Positions 53,323 to 62,283 of a stretch of DNA of 64,000 nucleotides are shown here, in pieces. The notes under the pieces were generated by a model that saw only the letters and a list, made by a program, of their open reading frames with translations, was not told the DNA's origin and did not search any database. How positions within the stretch are numbered: position 1 is the first letter of the stretch; every line of letters begins with the position of its first letter. Position numbers and translations under genes: made by a program. The DNA lies in the NCBI RefSeq assembly GCF_010685995.1, contig NZ_JAAGWK010000009.1, positions 248,001 to 312,000 on the forward strand, read 5' to 3'. This stretch comes from Goekera deserti. Lineage in GTDB: Bacteria > Actinomycetota > Actinomycetes > Mycobacteriales > Geodermatophilaceae.

Positions 53323-53328
53323 TATCCT
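53323..53328 (+). promoter_or_regulatory. -10 box of the DUF4191 gene
   Basis: TATCCT, 6 nt before ATG 53335. Confidence 0.48.
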
Positions 53329-53334
53329 GTGGGC

Positions 53335-54219
53335 ATGGCCCGCAGCAAGTCCTCAGACTCCTCCGCACCCGCCGGCACGGCCGGCACCGGCCCCGGCGGG
53401 GCGTCCCCCGGCCGCAAGGGGGCCACGGCGGCCGGCGCGACGGCGGCCGGCAAGGGTGCCGCGGGCCGCGGTGAGCAGAAGGCCGGCAAGCCCGCCAAGG
53501 CGCCGAAGCTGGGCAAGGACGGCAAGCCCAAGGTGGGGCGGATCAAGCGGATCAAGACCACCTTCGGGCAGATCCGGCAGGCGTACACCCTCACGTACAA
53601 GAACGACCGCAAGCTGCCCTGGTACCTGCTGATCACCTTCGTCGTCGCGTTCGCCGTCGTCGAGCTGATCGCGGTGCTGCTGGACTCCCCGCTGCTGCTC
53701 CTGCCGCTGGCGATCATGGTCGGTCTGCTGGCCGCGCTGGTCGTCTTCGGCCGGCGGGCGCAGGGGTCGGCCTACCGGCAGGTCGACGGGCAGCCGGGTG
53801 CGGCCGCGTGGGTGCTGGAGGGCATGCGGGGTGACTGGCGGGTCAGCACCGCCGTCGCCGGCACGCCGCAGCTGGACTCGGTGCACCGGGTGCTCGGCCG
53901 GCCCGGGATCGTGCTGGTCGGCGAGGGCTCCCCGCAGCGGGTGCGCGGCCTGATCGCCCAGGAGAAGAAGAAGATCGCCCGCGTCGTCGGGGAGACCCCG
54001 ATCTACGACGTCAGCGTCGGCGACGAGGAGGGCCAGGTCCCCCTCAAGAAGCTCAGCAGCCACGTGATGAAGCTGCCGCGCAACCTCAGCGCCGGCGAGG
54101 TCAACGCGCTGGGACGGCGGATGAGCGCCCTCGGCGGCCCGAAGATGCCGATCCCCGGCGGTCCGCTGCCCGGCGGCAAGCAGATGTCGATCAGCCAGCG
54201 GCAGGTCCGCCGCCGCTAG
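53335..54219 (+). CDS. DUF4191 membrane protein
   Basis: A 294-residue protein of the actinobacterial DUF4191 family (Rv2219 position). The first 60 residues are Lys/Gly/Ala-rich and basic. The family core begins at RIKRIKTTFGQIRQAYTLTYKND. Two helices follow (about 100-120 and 122-142). The soluble C-terminal part has GAAAWVLEGMRGDWR, VGEGSPQRVRGLIAQEKKK and SSHVMKLPRNLSAGEV. ATG 53335 is 6 nt after TATCCT. It ends convergent with the RDD gene; the two stops share the bases CTAG (54216-54219). Function unknown. Confidence 0.92.
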   Translation: MARSKSSDSSAPAGTAGTGPGGASPGRKGATAAGATAAGKGAAGRGEQKAGKPAKAPKLGKDGKPKVGRIKRIKTTFGQIRQAYTLTYKNDRKLPWYLLITFVVAFAVVELIAVLLDSPLLLLPLAIMVGLLAALVVFGRRAQGSAYRQVDGQPGAAAWVLEGMRGDWRVSTAVAGTPQLDSVHRVLGRPGIVLVGEGSPQRVRGLIAQEKKKIARVVGETPIYDVSVGDEEGQVPLKKLSSHVMKLPRNLSAGEVNALGRRMSALGGPKMPIPGGPLPGGKQMSISQRQVRRR

Positions 54220-54647
54220 TCGCGGATGACGGCGGTGCCGGAGATGCGGTCGTGCAGGCCGCGCCCGTCGGCGTCGACCAGCAGGGCCGGCACGAGCAGG
54301 ATCAGCAGCCCGGTGCGCACGACGGCCCGCCACAGCGCCAGCCGCGCGCCCTGGCGGGGGTGCGCCAGCCGGAAGCCGAACAACCGCATGCCGGGGGTCT
54401 GTCCCAGCCACACCAGCGACACCACGGTGATGACCGCGAAGGTCACCAGGCTCCAGTTGCCCGGCAGGTCCGGGGCGGTGAAGGCACCCGCCGCCAGGGC
54501 CGAGGCGATGGCGTCGACGAGGAAGGCCCCGATCCTCGGCCCGAACCCGGCCAGCGACCCCGGGCCGTCGGCCGGTAGGCCCAGGCCCGCACCACGCGCG
54601 CGGCGCTGTGGGTCGGCCTGAGAGGGTGAGCGCTCGTCCCCGTCCAT
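54216..54647 (-). CDS. RDD-family membrane protein
   Basis: A 143-residue RDD protein. After a charged N-terminus the RDD motif appears as [21 protein letters not shown] (Arg and Asp in [12 protein letters not shown]). Three helices follow, with the conserved [14 protein letters not shown] between the second and third, and the C-terminal [23 protein letters not shown] 54647 lies 7 nt behind TACGCT. Divergent from glnA and convergent with DUF4191, as in mycobacteria. RDD proteins are often Na/H antiporter-like or of unknown transport function; no substrate is claimed. Confidence 0.93.
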   Translation of the reverse strand: MDGDERSPSQADPQRRARGAGLGLPADGPGSLAGFGPRIGAFLVDAIASALAAGAFTAPDLPGNWSLVTFAVITVVSLVWLGQTPGMRLFGFRLAHPRQGARLALWRAVVRTGLLILLVPALLVDADGRGLHDRISGTAVIRD

Positions 54648-54654
54648 GCCAGCC

Positions 54655-54660
54655 AGCGTA
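54655..54660 (-). promoter_or_regulatory. -10 box of the RDD gene
   Basis: TACGCT on the minus strand, 7 nt before ATG 54647. Confidence 0.5.
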
Positions 54661-54727
54661 GGAGGGTCCCGGAGCACCTGCGGGGCGCGCCGCGCGTCAC
54701 GGGCCCGGCCGACACGCCGGGGGCGGC

Positions 54728-54765
54728 GTTACCGGGACGAAACACCGGAGTCACCCAAGAGCAAC
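54728..54765 (+). promoter_or_regulatory. GlnR-type operator upstream of glnA
   Basis: Four half-sites with exact 6 nt spacers: GTTAC (54728), GAAAC (54739), GTCAC (54750), GCAAC (54761). This is the known actinobacterial GlnR a-b-a-b arrangement. It lies 11 nt before the candidate -10 and 51 nt before the glnA ATG. Confidence 0.85.
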
Positions 54766-54775
54766 TGCCCGCTCG

Positions 54776-54781
54776 TAGCTT
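54776..54781 (+). promoter_or_regulatory. Candidate -10 box of glnA
   Basis: TAGCTT, 34 nt before ATG 54816. It gives a leader of about 28 nt that contains GGAGGA. Confidence 0.5.
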
Positions 54782-54815
54782 CCGTGCCAACCGTCCGTCC
54801 ACATCCGGAGGATCG

Positions 54816-56249
<1,434 letters not shown>

Positions 56250-56265
56250 GTCCCACCGCTCGACC

Positions 56266-56319
56266 GGCACGTCCACGCAGCCCTCGCCAGGGCCTCCCTG
56301 GCGGGGGCTGCGCCGTGCC
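56266..56319 (+). terminator. Terminator of glnA
   Basis: CAGCCCTCGCCAGGG (56278-56292) pairs with CCCTGGCGGGGGCTG (56296-56310), and outer GGCACG/CGTGCC arms (56266-56271, 56314-56319) can extend it. Confidence 0.85.
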
Positions 56320-56324
56320 GGCCG

Positions 56325-56600
56325 TCAGGTGGGGGTCACGGCGTCCCGGCGGAACGGACCGTCCAGCGCGGCCCACTGCAGGAGCATGTTCGTCTTGCCG
56401 TCGGCGATGCGGCCGTCACGGTCCATGGCCAGTGCCTCGTCGAAGGCCACCTCCAGGACCTCGATGTCCTCCCCCTCGGCGAGCAGCCCGCCACCGGGAC
56501 CCGTGCGGTCGTCGGCGGTGTAGGGGGCTGCGTAGAAGTGGGCCGCTCGGTGACCGAGCCCGGGCTCATGTAGACGGCCCGCGGCCCGGCTGCACACCGC
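56325..56600 (-). pseudogene. Frameshifted C-terminal fragment of a Nudix hydrolase (NudK-like)
   Basis: On the minus strand one frame reads AVYMSPGSVTER and the next frame continues HFYAAPYTADDRTG, GEDIEVLEVAFDEALAM, and KTNMLLQWAALDGPF. Together they match the C-terminal half of GDP-mannose pyrophosphatase-like Nudix proteins. The change of frame falls near 56545. The Nudix box itself and the first half of the protein are missing; upstream there is only the promoter of the VOC gene. This is a broken remnant. The stop is 76 bp from the glnA stop, convergent. A functional short protein is unlikely. Confidence 0.75.
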
Positions 56601-56661
56601 AGAACCACGTCGGGCCCGGGCCATTCCCGCCGGCGGGTCGACCGGGCGGGTGTCACCTGGC

Positions 56662-56667
56662 TACGGT
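56662..56667 (+). promoter_or_regulatory. -10 box of the VOC gene
   Basis: TACGGT, 6 nt before GTG 56674. Confidence 0.48.
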
Positions 56668-56673
56668 CGGCCC

Positions 56674-57111
56674 GTGACCGTGCTGCGCCTGGACAACGTC
56701 CTCATCGTCGTCGAGGACCTCACCGGCGCCGTCGAGTTCTTCACCCGGCTGGGTCTGCAGCTGGCCGGCAGCCAGACCCTGAACGGCTCCTGGGTCGAGC
56801 GGGTCATCGGTCTGGAGGGCGTCGACCAGGACGTCGCGATGCTGCGCACCCCGGACGGGCTCGGCGGTGTGGAACTCGTCCACTTCCGCGCGCCGGAGGC
56901 GATCCGCTCCCAGCCCGAGAGGCCACCGGCGAACACGCTCGGTACCCGCCGCGCCATGTTCGCCGTCGACGACGTGGACGCGACGGTGGAACGCCTGCTG
57001 GCCGGCGGCGCGGAACTGGTCGGGGAGGTCGTGCAGTTCGAGGACAGCTACCGGCTCTGCTACGTGCGCGGCCCCGAGGGCATCGTCGTCGGGCTGGCGC
57101 AGGCTCTCTGA
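56674..57111 (+). CDS. VOC-family (glyoxalase/dioxygenase fold) protein
   Basis: A 145-residue protein of the vicinal-oxygen-chelate fold with two beta-alpha-beta-beta-beta modules. The first begins LDNVLIVVEDLTGAVEFFTRLGL and the second FAVDDVDATVERLLAGGAELV, ending in YVRGPEGIVVGLAQ with the Glu expected as a metal ligand. The usual first His is replaced near the start (LRLDNVLIV), so metal binding is uncertain. GTG 56674 is 6 nt after TACGGT. It lies between two gene remnants. Function is not predictable beyond the fold; many such proteins act in detoxification or antibiotic binding. Confidence 0.88.
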   Translation: MTVLRLDNVLIVVEDLTGAVEFFTRLGLQLAGSQTLNGSWVERVIGLEGVDQDVAMLRTPDGLGGVELVHFRAPEAIRSQPERPPANTLGTRRAMFAVDDVDATVERLLAGGAELVGEVVQFEDSYRLCYVRGPEGIVVGLAQAL

Positions 57112-57224
57112 CCGGCTGTCCGCGCAGGCCGGGGCGTGGTGGCGCAACTCGCGTCGGCGATGGTCCTCGGCACGAGACGGCCGTGGCGGCGTCCACTGGC
57201 GCTGCTTCGTCGCCGCGACGACCG

Positions 57225-57600
57225 TGACTCGCGCGGCGACGCCCGGTGCGACGCCGGGCACGTGGCCGCGGGTGCGGGTGAGCAGCCGGGGGTCGAACGC
57301 CGGCACCCGGTCGGCCGCCACCACGCGTCGCTCCCACAGCACGGAGCCGCTGAGCAGCACGACCCCCACCGGGAAGCAGCACCGGAGCCGGGTCAGGCCA
57401 TCGGACTCCGCCTGCACCAGGAGGAGCAGCAGCGGCAGTGCCCCGGAACCCAGCAGCACGCTCGGGACGCCGATAGACCGGTGGCCGCCGGCGCTCCGCC
57501 GGGGCAGCAGCCGCAGCGTGAGCACGAGCGCCAGCACGCCGATCGGCACGTTGGCGTAGAAGATCCAGCGCGAGCCGTCCGGGCCGGACGCGAGGGCCGG
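57225..57600 (-). pseudogene. Internal fragment of a DHA2-type MFS transporter
   Basis: On the minus strand an uninterrupted piece of about 125 residues contains SRWIFYANVPIGVLALVLTL, the diagnostic segment of DHA2 (14-helix) drug exporters. GVPSVLLGSGALPLLLLLVQ, VGVVLLSGSVLWERRV and FDPRLLTR follow, also typical. The helices before and after are absent. Upstream DNA is the promoter region of the DUF4396 gene, and downstream DNA has no similarity. There is no plausible start. It is a gene fragment about one quarter the normal length, next to other remnants. Confidence 0.75.
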
Positions 57601-57781
57601 CTGACCGGCATCCGGGTCGGCTGCTCGACACCTACGCCGAGCAGGAGGGCCGCCGGCAGCCCTGACCCGGCACGCCCCGGTGCGCCGGGACCGTGCCGCA
57701 CCGGCCCCGGCCGCGCACCACGTCGGGCCTGCGCGGCGGCGCGGTCCCGGTCCCCTGGCCCGTCCCCCACGATGTCGGGCA

Positions 57782-57796
57782 TACCCCCCGGGGGTA
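57782..57796 (+). promoter_or_regulatory. CsoR/RicR-type copper operator (candidate)
   Basis: TACCCCCCGGGGGTA, a perfect 15 bp inverted repeat (TACCC-N5-GGGTA). It matches the operator type of CsoR and RicR copper sensors. It lies 70 nt before the DUF4396 start. A partial second G/C palindrome (CCCCCCGGGAG) follows at about 57807. Confidence 0.65.
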
Positions 57797-57866
57797 CGGC
57801 GTTCGTCCCCCCGGGAGCACCCGCTCCCCGGCCACGGCGGCCGCACGGCAGGCGGAGGGACCAGGG

Positions 57867-58388
57867 ATGACCACGCACGAGCACCACCACGGCGTCCACC
57901 ACGGCGACCACGACGTCGACCAGGACGTCGACCCGGGCAGCCCGGCGGCGCGGCGAGCGCTGACCCGGCTGGCGGTCAGCGCGACGCTGCACTGCCTCAC
58001 CGGGTGCGCCGTCGGCGAGGTGCTCGGCATGGTGCTGGGCACGGCCTGGGGCTGGTCGGACGGTGCGACGATCGCGCTCGCGGTCGGGCTGGCGTTCGCG
58101 TTCGGCTACGCGCTGACCATCGCGCCGGTGCTGCGCTCGGGCCTGCCGCTGCGCGCGGCGGTGCGGGTCGCGCTCGCCGCGGACACGCTGTCGATCACCG
58201 TCATGGAGATCGTCGACAACGCCGTGATGCTCGCCGTGCCCGGTGCCATGGAGTCCGGCGTGACCTCACCGCTGTTCTGGGGCTCGCTGGCGGTCGCGCT
58301 GGCGGTGGCGTTCCTCGCCACCGTCCCGGTGAACCGGGCACTGATCGCCCGGGGCCGGGGGCACGCCGTCGTCCACGCGCACCACTGA
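57867..58388 (+). CDS. DUF4396 membrane protein with His-rich N-terminus
   Basis: A 173-residue membrane protein of the DUF4396 family. The N-terminus MTTHEHHHGVHHGDHDVDQD has seven His, likely metal-binding. Helices follow near 38-60, 65-85, 92-110, 115-135 and 140-160. The family motifs are ATLHCLTGCAVGEVLG (with a Cys pair) and ADTLSITVMEIVDNAVML. ATG 57867 has GGCGGAGGGA upstream. The C-terminus ends VVHAHH, again His-rich. A copper-type operator precedes the gene. Together this suggests a metal-related transporter or chaperone, but the family has no proven function as far as I know. Confidence 0.88.
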   Translation: MTTHEHHHGVHHGDHDVDQDVDPGSPAARRALTRLAVSATLHCLTGCAVGEVLGMVLGTAWGWSDGATIALAVGLAFAFGYALTIAPVLRSGLPLRAAVRVALAADTLSITVMEIVDNAVMLAVPGAMESGVTSPLFWGSLAVALAVAFLATVPVNRALIARGRGHAVVHAHH

Positions 58389-58400
58389 CGGCGGCCGAGG

Positions 58401-58424
58401 GGCGGCCGCAGCGCAGCGGCCGCC
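58401..58424. terminator. Bidirectional terminator between DUF4396 and dhaM
   Basis: GGCGGCCGC (58401-58409) pairs with GCGGCCGCC (58416-58424), loop AGCGCA. Confidence 0.75.
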
Positions 58425-58433
58425 CCGGCGCGC

Positions 58434-58862
58434 TCAGCCGGGAGCGCCCAGGTGCGCCTGCTTGGGGGCCAGCCCGCGCAGCGCCTCGGCGGCCACCCGG
58501 TCGCGGTCCGCTCCCCCGGCGGCGACCACCACCGCGCCCACCAGGCCCTCGACGAACGGTGCCGGGCTCAGCACCACCCGGGCCCGCAGGTCGTCGTCCA
58601 GCAGCTCCAGGGCGGTGTCCGCCGACAGCACCGCGCTGCCCAGGTCCATCAGCACCACCACGCCGGCACCGGAGTCGGCCGCCGTGATCGCCTCGGACAC
58701 CGCGACGGCGTCGGTGCCCAGCCCGCCGTCGTCGGTGCCGGCGGCGACCTCGACAGCCAGCTCCCGGCCCGGCAGCATCTGCCGGGCCAGCGCGACCGCC
58801 GCCTCGGCCAGCGGCCGGCTGTGCGAGACGACGACGATCCCCACCGTGCCCTCGACGCCCAC
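58434..58862 (-). CDS. dhaM: PTS-dependent dihydroxyacetone kinase, DhaM (EIIA domain only)
   Basis: Phosphoryl donor of the PTS-type dihydroxyacetone kinase, 142 residues. It is an EIIA domain of the mannose type: VGIVVVSHSRPLAEAAVALA with His as the phospho-acceptor (about residue 14), then AAGTDDGGLGTDAVAVSEAI and GVVVLMDLGSAVLSAD. E. coli DhaM also carries HPr-like and EI-like domains; these are absent, so general HPr and EI must supply phosphate. GTG 58862 is 3 nt after the dhaL stop. Last gene of dhaK-dhaL-dhaM on the minus strand. Confidence 0.94.
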   Translation of the reverse strand: MGVEGTVGIVVVSHSRPLAEAAVALARQMLPGRELAVEVAAGTDDGGLGTDAVAVSEAITAADSGAGVVVLMDLGSAVLSADTALELLDDDLRARVVLSPAPFVEGLVGAVVVAAGGADRDRVAAEALRGLAPKQAHLGAPG

Positions 58863-58865
58863 CGC

Positions 58866-59492
58866 TCAGCCCCCGGCCAGCGCGGCGGCGGACTCGACCA
58901 GCAGCACCGCCGAGGCGGCACCCGGGTCGACGTGGCCGGCGCTGCGCTCGCCCAGGTAGCTCGCCCGGCCCTTGCGCGCGACCGAGGCGGTGACCGCATC
59001 CCGGCCGCGGGCAGCGGCCTCGGCCGCCGAGCGCAGCGCGGCGTCCAGCGGTTCCCCGGCCCCGACCGCGTCGGTCAGCGCCTCGGCGGCCGGCAGCAGC
59101 GCGTCCACCATGGTCTTGTCCCCGGGCTCGGCCTTGCCGCGGGCGACGACGCCGTCCACCCCGGCCCGGAACGCCGCGGCCACCTCGGCCGGGCGGCCGT
59201 CGCCCAGCGCGGTGGACATGCGCAGGAAGAAGGTGCCGTAGAGCGGCCCGCTGGTGCCGCCCACCTTGCTGATCATCGTCATCGCCACGGCCTTCAGCAG
59301 CGCCGCCGCGTCCGCCGGCGGCGTGGCCTGCAGCCCGGCCAGTGCCGCGGTCATCCCGCGGTCGAGGTTGGTGCCGTGGTCGGCGTCGCCGATCGCCGAG
59401 TCCAGCTCGGTCAGGTGGTCGCGCTGCTCGGCGACCCGCTCGGCGAACGCCTGTACCCAGGCCGCGGCCTGCTCGGTGCCGACCGCGCTCAC
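58866..59492 (-). CDS. dhaL: Dihydroxyacetone kinase, ADP-binding subunit DhaL
   Basis: Holds ADP, which serves as a cofactor re-phosphorylated by DhaM, and passes phosphate to the substrate on DhaK. It has 208 residues. The metal-binding loop is IGDADHGTNLDRGM (Asp residues at about 35-43). Later helices contain GGTSGPLYGTFF, GDKTMVDALLPA and the C-terminal LGERSAGHVDPGAAS. GTG 59492 overlaps the dhaK stop (GTGA). The middle gene of a three-gene operon in the usual order. Confidence 0.95.
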   Translation of the reverse strand: MSAVGTEQAAAWVQAFAERVAEQRDHLTELDSAIGDADHGTNLDRGMTAALAGLQATPPADAAALLKAVAMTMISKVGGTSGPLYGTFFLRMSTALGDGRPAEVAAAFRAGVDGVVARGKAEPGDKTMVDALLPAAEALTDAVGAGEPLDAALRSAAEAAARGRDAVTASVARKGRASYLGERSAGHVDPGAASAVLLVESAAALAGG

Positions 59493-60490
59493 ACGCCCCA
59501 CCGCAGCCCGGGCGTGCGCACGGGGGCGTCCCACAGCCGCAGCAGCTCCTCGTCGGCGCGCAGCAGCGTCACCGAGCAGCCGGCCATGTCCAGGCTGGTC
59601 ATGTACGAGCCCACCAGCGAGCGGGCCACCCCGACGCCGGCCTTCTCCAGCACGGCGCGCACCTCGGCGTAGACCACGTACAGCTCGATCAGCGGCGTGC
59701 CGCCCAGGCCGTTGACGAAGGCGATCACGCCGTCGCCGCCGGTGAGGTCCAGGTCGGCCAGCACCGGTTCCACCAGCATCTCGGCGACCTCCCGGGCCGG
59801 GGCCAGCGGCACCCGGCGCCGTCCGGGCTCGCCGTGGATGCCGACCCCGATCTCCATCTCCCCCTCCGGCAGGTCGAAGGTCGGGCGGCCCGCGGCCGGG
59901 ACGGTGCACGAGGTGAGCGCCATGCCCATGCTGCGGCCCTGGCCGTTGACCCGGCGGGCGACCTCGGCGACCTCGGCCAGCGGCCGGCCCTCCTCGGCGG
60001 CGGCACCGGCGAGCTTCTCCAGCAGCACGGTCACCCCGACGCCGCGCCGTCCAGCGGTGTAGGTGCTGTCCTGCACGGCGACGTCGTCGTCGGTGACGAC
60101 GGTGACCACCTCGGTGCCGGACTCGGCGGCGACCAGCTCGGCGGCCATCTCGAAGTTGATCACGTCGCCGGTGTAGTTCTTCACCACGTGCAGGACGCCG
60201 GCACCGCCGTCGACGCCCTGGGTCGCGGCGACCATCTGGTCGGGTACCGGGGAGGTGAACACCTCCCCGGCGCACGCGGCGTCCAGCATCCCCAGCCCCA
60301 CGAACCCGCCGTGCATGGGCTCGTGCCCGGCACCGCCACCGGACACGATCCCGACCTTGCCGCGCACCGGCGCGTCGGCCCGGAACACGACCCTGTTCTC
60401 GTGGTCGACCTGCAGCTCGGGGTGGGCGGCGTCCATGCCGCGCAGCGCGTCGGCGACCACGTCGGCCGGGTCGTTGATCAGCTTCTTCAC
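59489..60490 (-). CDS. dhaK: Dihydroxyacetone kinase, substrate-binding subunit DhaK
   Basis: Binds dihydroxyacetone covalently and presents it for phosphorylation, 333 residues. The N-terminal part has GKVGIVSGGGAGHEPMHGGFVG. The substrate-binding His is in GVGIHGEPGRRR (about residue 214). GTG 60490 gives MKKLINDPADVV, the usual start, with AGAGGAG 5 nt upstream. The frame upstream is open but not conserved. A TACGGT box lies 27 nt before the start, giving a short leader. No DhaR/DhaQ regulator is nearby. With DhaL and DhaM it turns dihydroxyacetone from glycerol or sugar breakdown into DHAP. Confidence 0.95.
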   Translation of the reverse strand: MKKLINDPADVVADALRGMDAAHPELQVDHENRVVFRADAPVRGKVGIVSGGGAGHEPMHGGFVGLGMLDAACAGEVFTSPVPDQMVAATQGVDGGAGVLHVVKNYTGDVINFEMAAELVAAESGTEVVTVVTDDDVAVQDSTYTAGRRGVGVTVLLEKLAGAAAEEGRPLAEVAEVARRVNGQGRSMGMALTSCTVPAAGRPTFDLPEGEMEIGVGIHGEPGRRRVPLAPAREVAEMLVEPVLADLDLTGGDGVIAFVNGLGGTPLIELYVVYAEVRAVLEKAGVGVARSLVGSYMTSLDMAGCSVTLLRADEELLRLWDAPVRTPGLRWGV

Positions 60491-60517
60491 ACTGGCTCCT
60501 CTGGGTGGCGTGACCCG

Positions 60518-60523
60518 ACCGTA
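60518..60523 (-). promoter_or_regulatory. -10 box of the dhaKLM operon
   Basis: TACGGT on the minus strand, 27 nt before GTG 60490; a leadered start with an AGAGGAG ribosome site, unlike the leaderless genes. Confidence 0.42.
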
Positions 60524-60723
60524 GGAGTGACCCAGGTCGCAGGGCAACGCCCGCCGTCCCGGATGGTCGGACGCGGACCGGTACCGACGTCGTCAGGATG
60601 TAACCAGGACGTCATCGCATCCCGCGGCGATCACGGCCCGGAGGCGCCACCATGGAGGGGACGGCCGACGACGTGCTCCGTCGAGGTGTCCACATCGCAT
60701 GCCGTTCGCTCCGGAGGACCCTC

Positions 60724-60879
60724 ATGACCACTCCCGATCCCTGCCTGCGTCACCCCCGAGCCACCTGGGTGGCCAGCTGCACCCAGTGCAGCGCCTGGCA
60801 CCTGCACCGGATGCGCACCCTCGCCCGCCCGTCGGGTGCGGCGCGCACCTCCCGTCCGCTGGCCCGCGAAGCCGGCTGA
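60724..60879 (+). CDS. Small Cys/His protein, function unknown
   Basis: A 51-residue possible protein: MTTPDPCLRHPRATWVASC, then TQCSAWHLHRMRTLARP. Three Cys and three His are spaced so that they could form a small zinc site (CxRH, CxxC, WHLH). ATG 60724 has CGGAGGACC at a good distance. An ATG at 60652 in the same frame would add 24 residues without a ribosome site. A hairpin follows 30 bp after the stop. No homologue recognised. Support is a good ribosome site and a compact Cys/His pattern only. Confidence 0.48.
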   Translation: MTTPDPCLRHPRATWVASCTQCSAWHLHRMRTLARPSGAARTSRPLAREAG

Positions 60880-60908
60880 CCCCGGCACCGCGGCCCGCAC
60901 GACCACAC

Positions 60909-60937
60909 GGCCCCCGACCTCGGCGAGGTCGGGGGCC
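60909..60937. terminator. Bidirectional hairpin terminator
   Basis: A perfect 13 bp stem: GGCCCCCGACCTC (60909-60921) with GAGGTCGGGGGCC (60925-60937), loop GGC. It lies between the small Cys/His gene and the glutamine synthetase III remnant. Its survival suggests it once served the latter. Confidence 0.8.
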
Positions 60938-60955
60938 GGGTGTCCGGGGTGTGCG

Positions 60956-62046
60956 TCAGAGGACGACGAGCATGTCCTGGTAGGAGGGCAGCGGCCGCAG
61001 GTCGTCGGCCACGTGGGTCTCCAGCAGGTCGGCGGCCCGCACCGTGGCCATCGCCGGCAGCAGCACGTCCCGGGCCTGCTGTGCCTGCGCCAGGGTCGAG
61101 TCGGCTCCGTGGTGGCCCGGCGCCGCCCGCAGCGTCGCCAGGCCGGCCCGCAGGTCGGCGATCGGCGCGGACACCTCGTCCAGCGGGGCGGTGTCCGCCG
61201 CCACTTCCGCGCCGCGGAGCGCACTCCGACTCCGACACCAGCTCCGGCAGCGCGTCCAGCGTGGTGCGCAGGTTCGGCAGCCCGCGTGCCTCCGCTCCGA
61301 CCTGCCAGTCCTCGGAGCAGCCGGAACTCGAAGCGGTTGCCGGTGGAGGCGAACGGGCTGGTGCGGACGCGGTCGCCCGGGTCGGTGGGCAGCACCGGCA
61401 GGTTCTGGTGCGGGGTGTCCCCCGGCAGCAGCAGGTCGCCCTGGGTGGCGTTCCCGAGGGAGGAGTCGACGTGCTCGCCCGATGCCCTCGAGGGGCTCGT
61501 GGAACAGGCACTCCATGCCGTGCTCCTGCGCCAGCCGCTGGGAGGTGCTGATCACAGTTGCTGGTGGCCGGCGGCGACGTTGCCCCGCTCGGACACCGGC
61601 GCGATCGCGAACCAGCCGGGGGCGACCTCGTCGTGCCGGGTCTCGGCCGCGATGCCGAGCGTGACCAGCTCCCGCTCGGTGTCCGTCATGGCGCCCAGCA
61701 CCCACTCGGGGATGGCGCCGAAGCAGTGGTCGTCGAACTCCTGGCCCTCGGGCGACCTGCTGCCGAACAGCGTGCGACCGGCGTCGAGCAGGTCGGGCCG
61801 GGCCAGCGAGAAGTGCCGGTCGACGAGGACGCACTCCTGCTCGGCGCCGCAGTAGCTCACCACCGCGTCCGGCGCGGTGTTCCCGATCGGCTGCAGCACC
61901 CGCCCGGCGTGCTCGACCATCGCCTGCTGCGGGCGCGGCAGCGGCACCTTGTGGTCCAGCGCGTCACCGGTCATCGAGACGACGACGGTGGAGATGCTCA
62001 GCGTGTCGCCGTTGAGGTCCTCCAGCACGTCGGCCGGGCTGGTCAC
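60956..62046 (-). pseudogene. Degraded type III glutamine synthetase (GlnN family)
   Basis: Pieces of a GS III spread over at least three frames, in family order on the minus strand. First, 62046 to about 61555: LDHKVPLPRPQQAMVEHAGR, LLDAGRTLFGSRSPEGQEFD, FGAIPEWVLGAM and TRHDEVAPGWFAIAPV. Next frame: QRLAQEHGMECLFHEPLEGI. Next: GNATQGDLLLPGDTPHQN joined directly to LPVLPTDPGDRVRTSPF and TGNRFEFRLL. Last: LPNLRTTLDALPELV and the C-terminal VADDLRPLPSYQDMLVVL. A normal GS III is about 720 residues. Here the N-terminal 130 or so, and roughly 90 residues after GDTPHQN, are missing. The gene is dead. The intact glnA lies 5 kb away. Confidence 0.85.
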
Positions 62047-62283
62047 TCACGACGACTCCTCGGCACCCGGGCCGGGCCCGCTGGAGCGGGGCCCGATCCC
62101 GGCACGCCAGGAAGCCGCTGCACCGGACACGTTCCGCCCCGGTGACGACTGGGGGCGCTCCGGCAGAGCCCGGGTCCGACGGGCGCCGGGACTGCCGATG
62201 GAGGAGGAGCCGGGCCCGAGACCCCTGGGAACGGCAGACCAGCGCGCGCCACCGGCGGGCCAGCGACCTCGGAGGACACCGGC

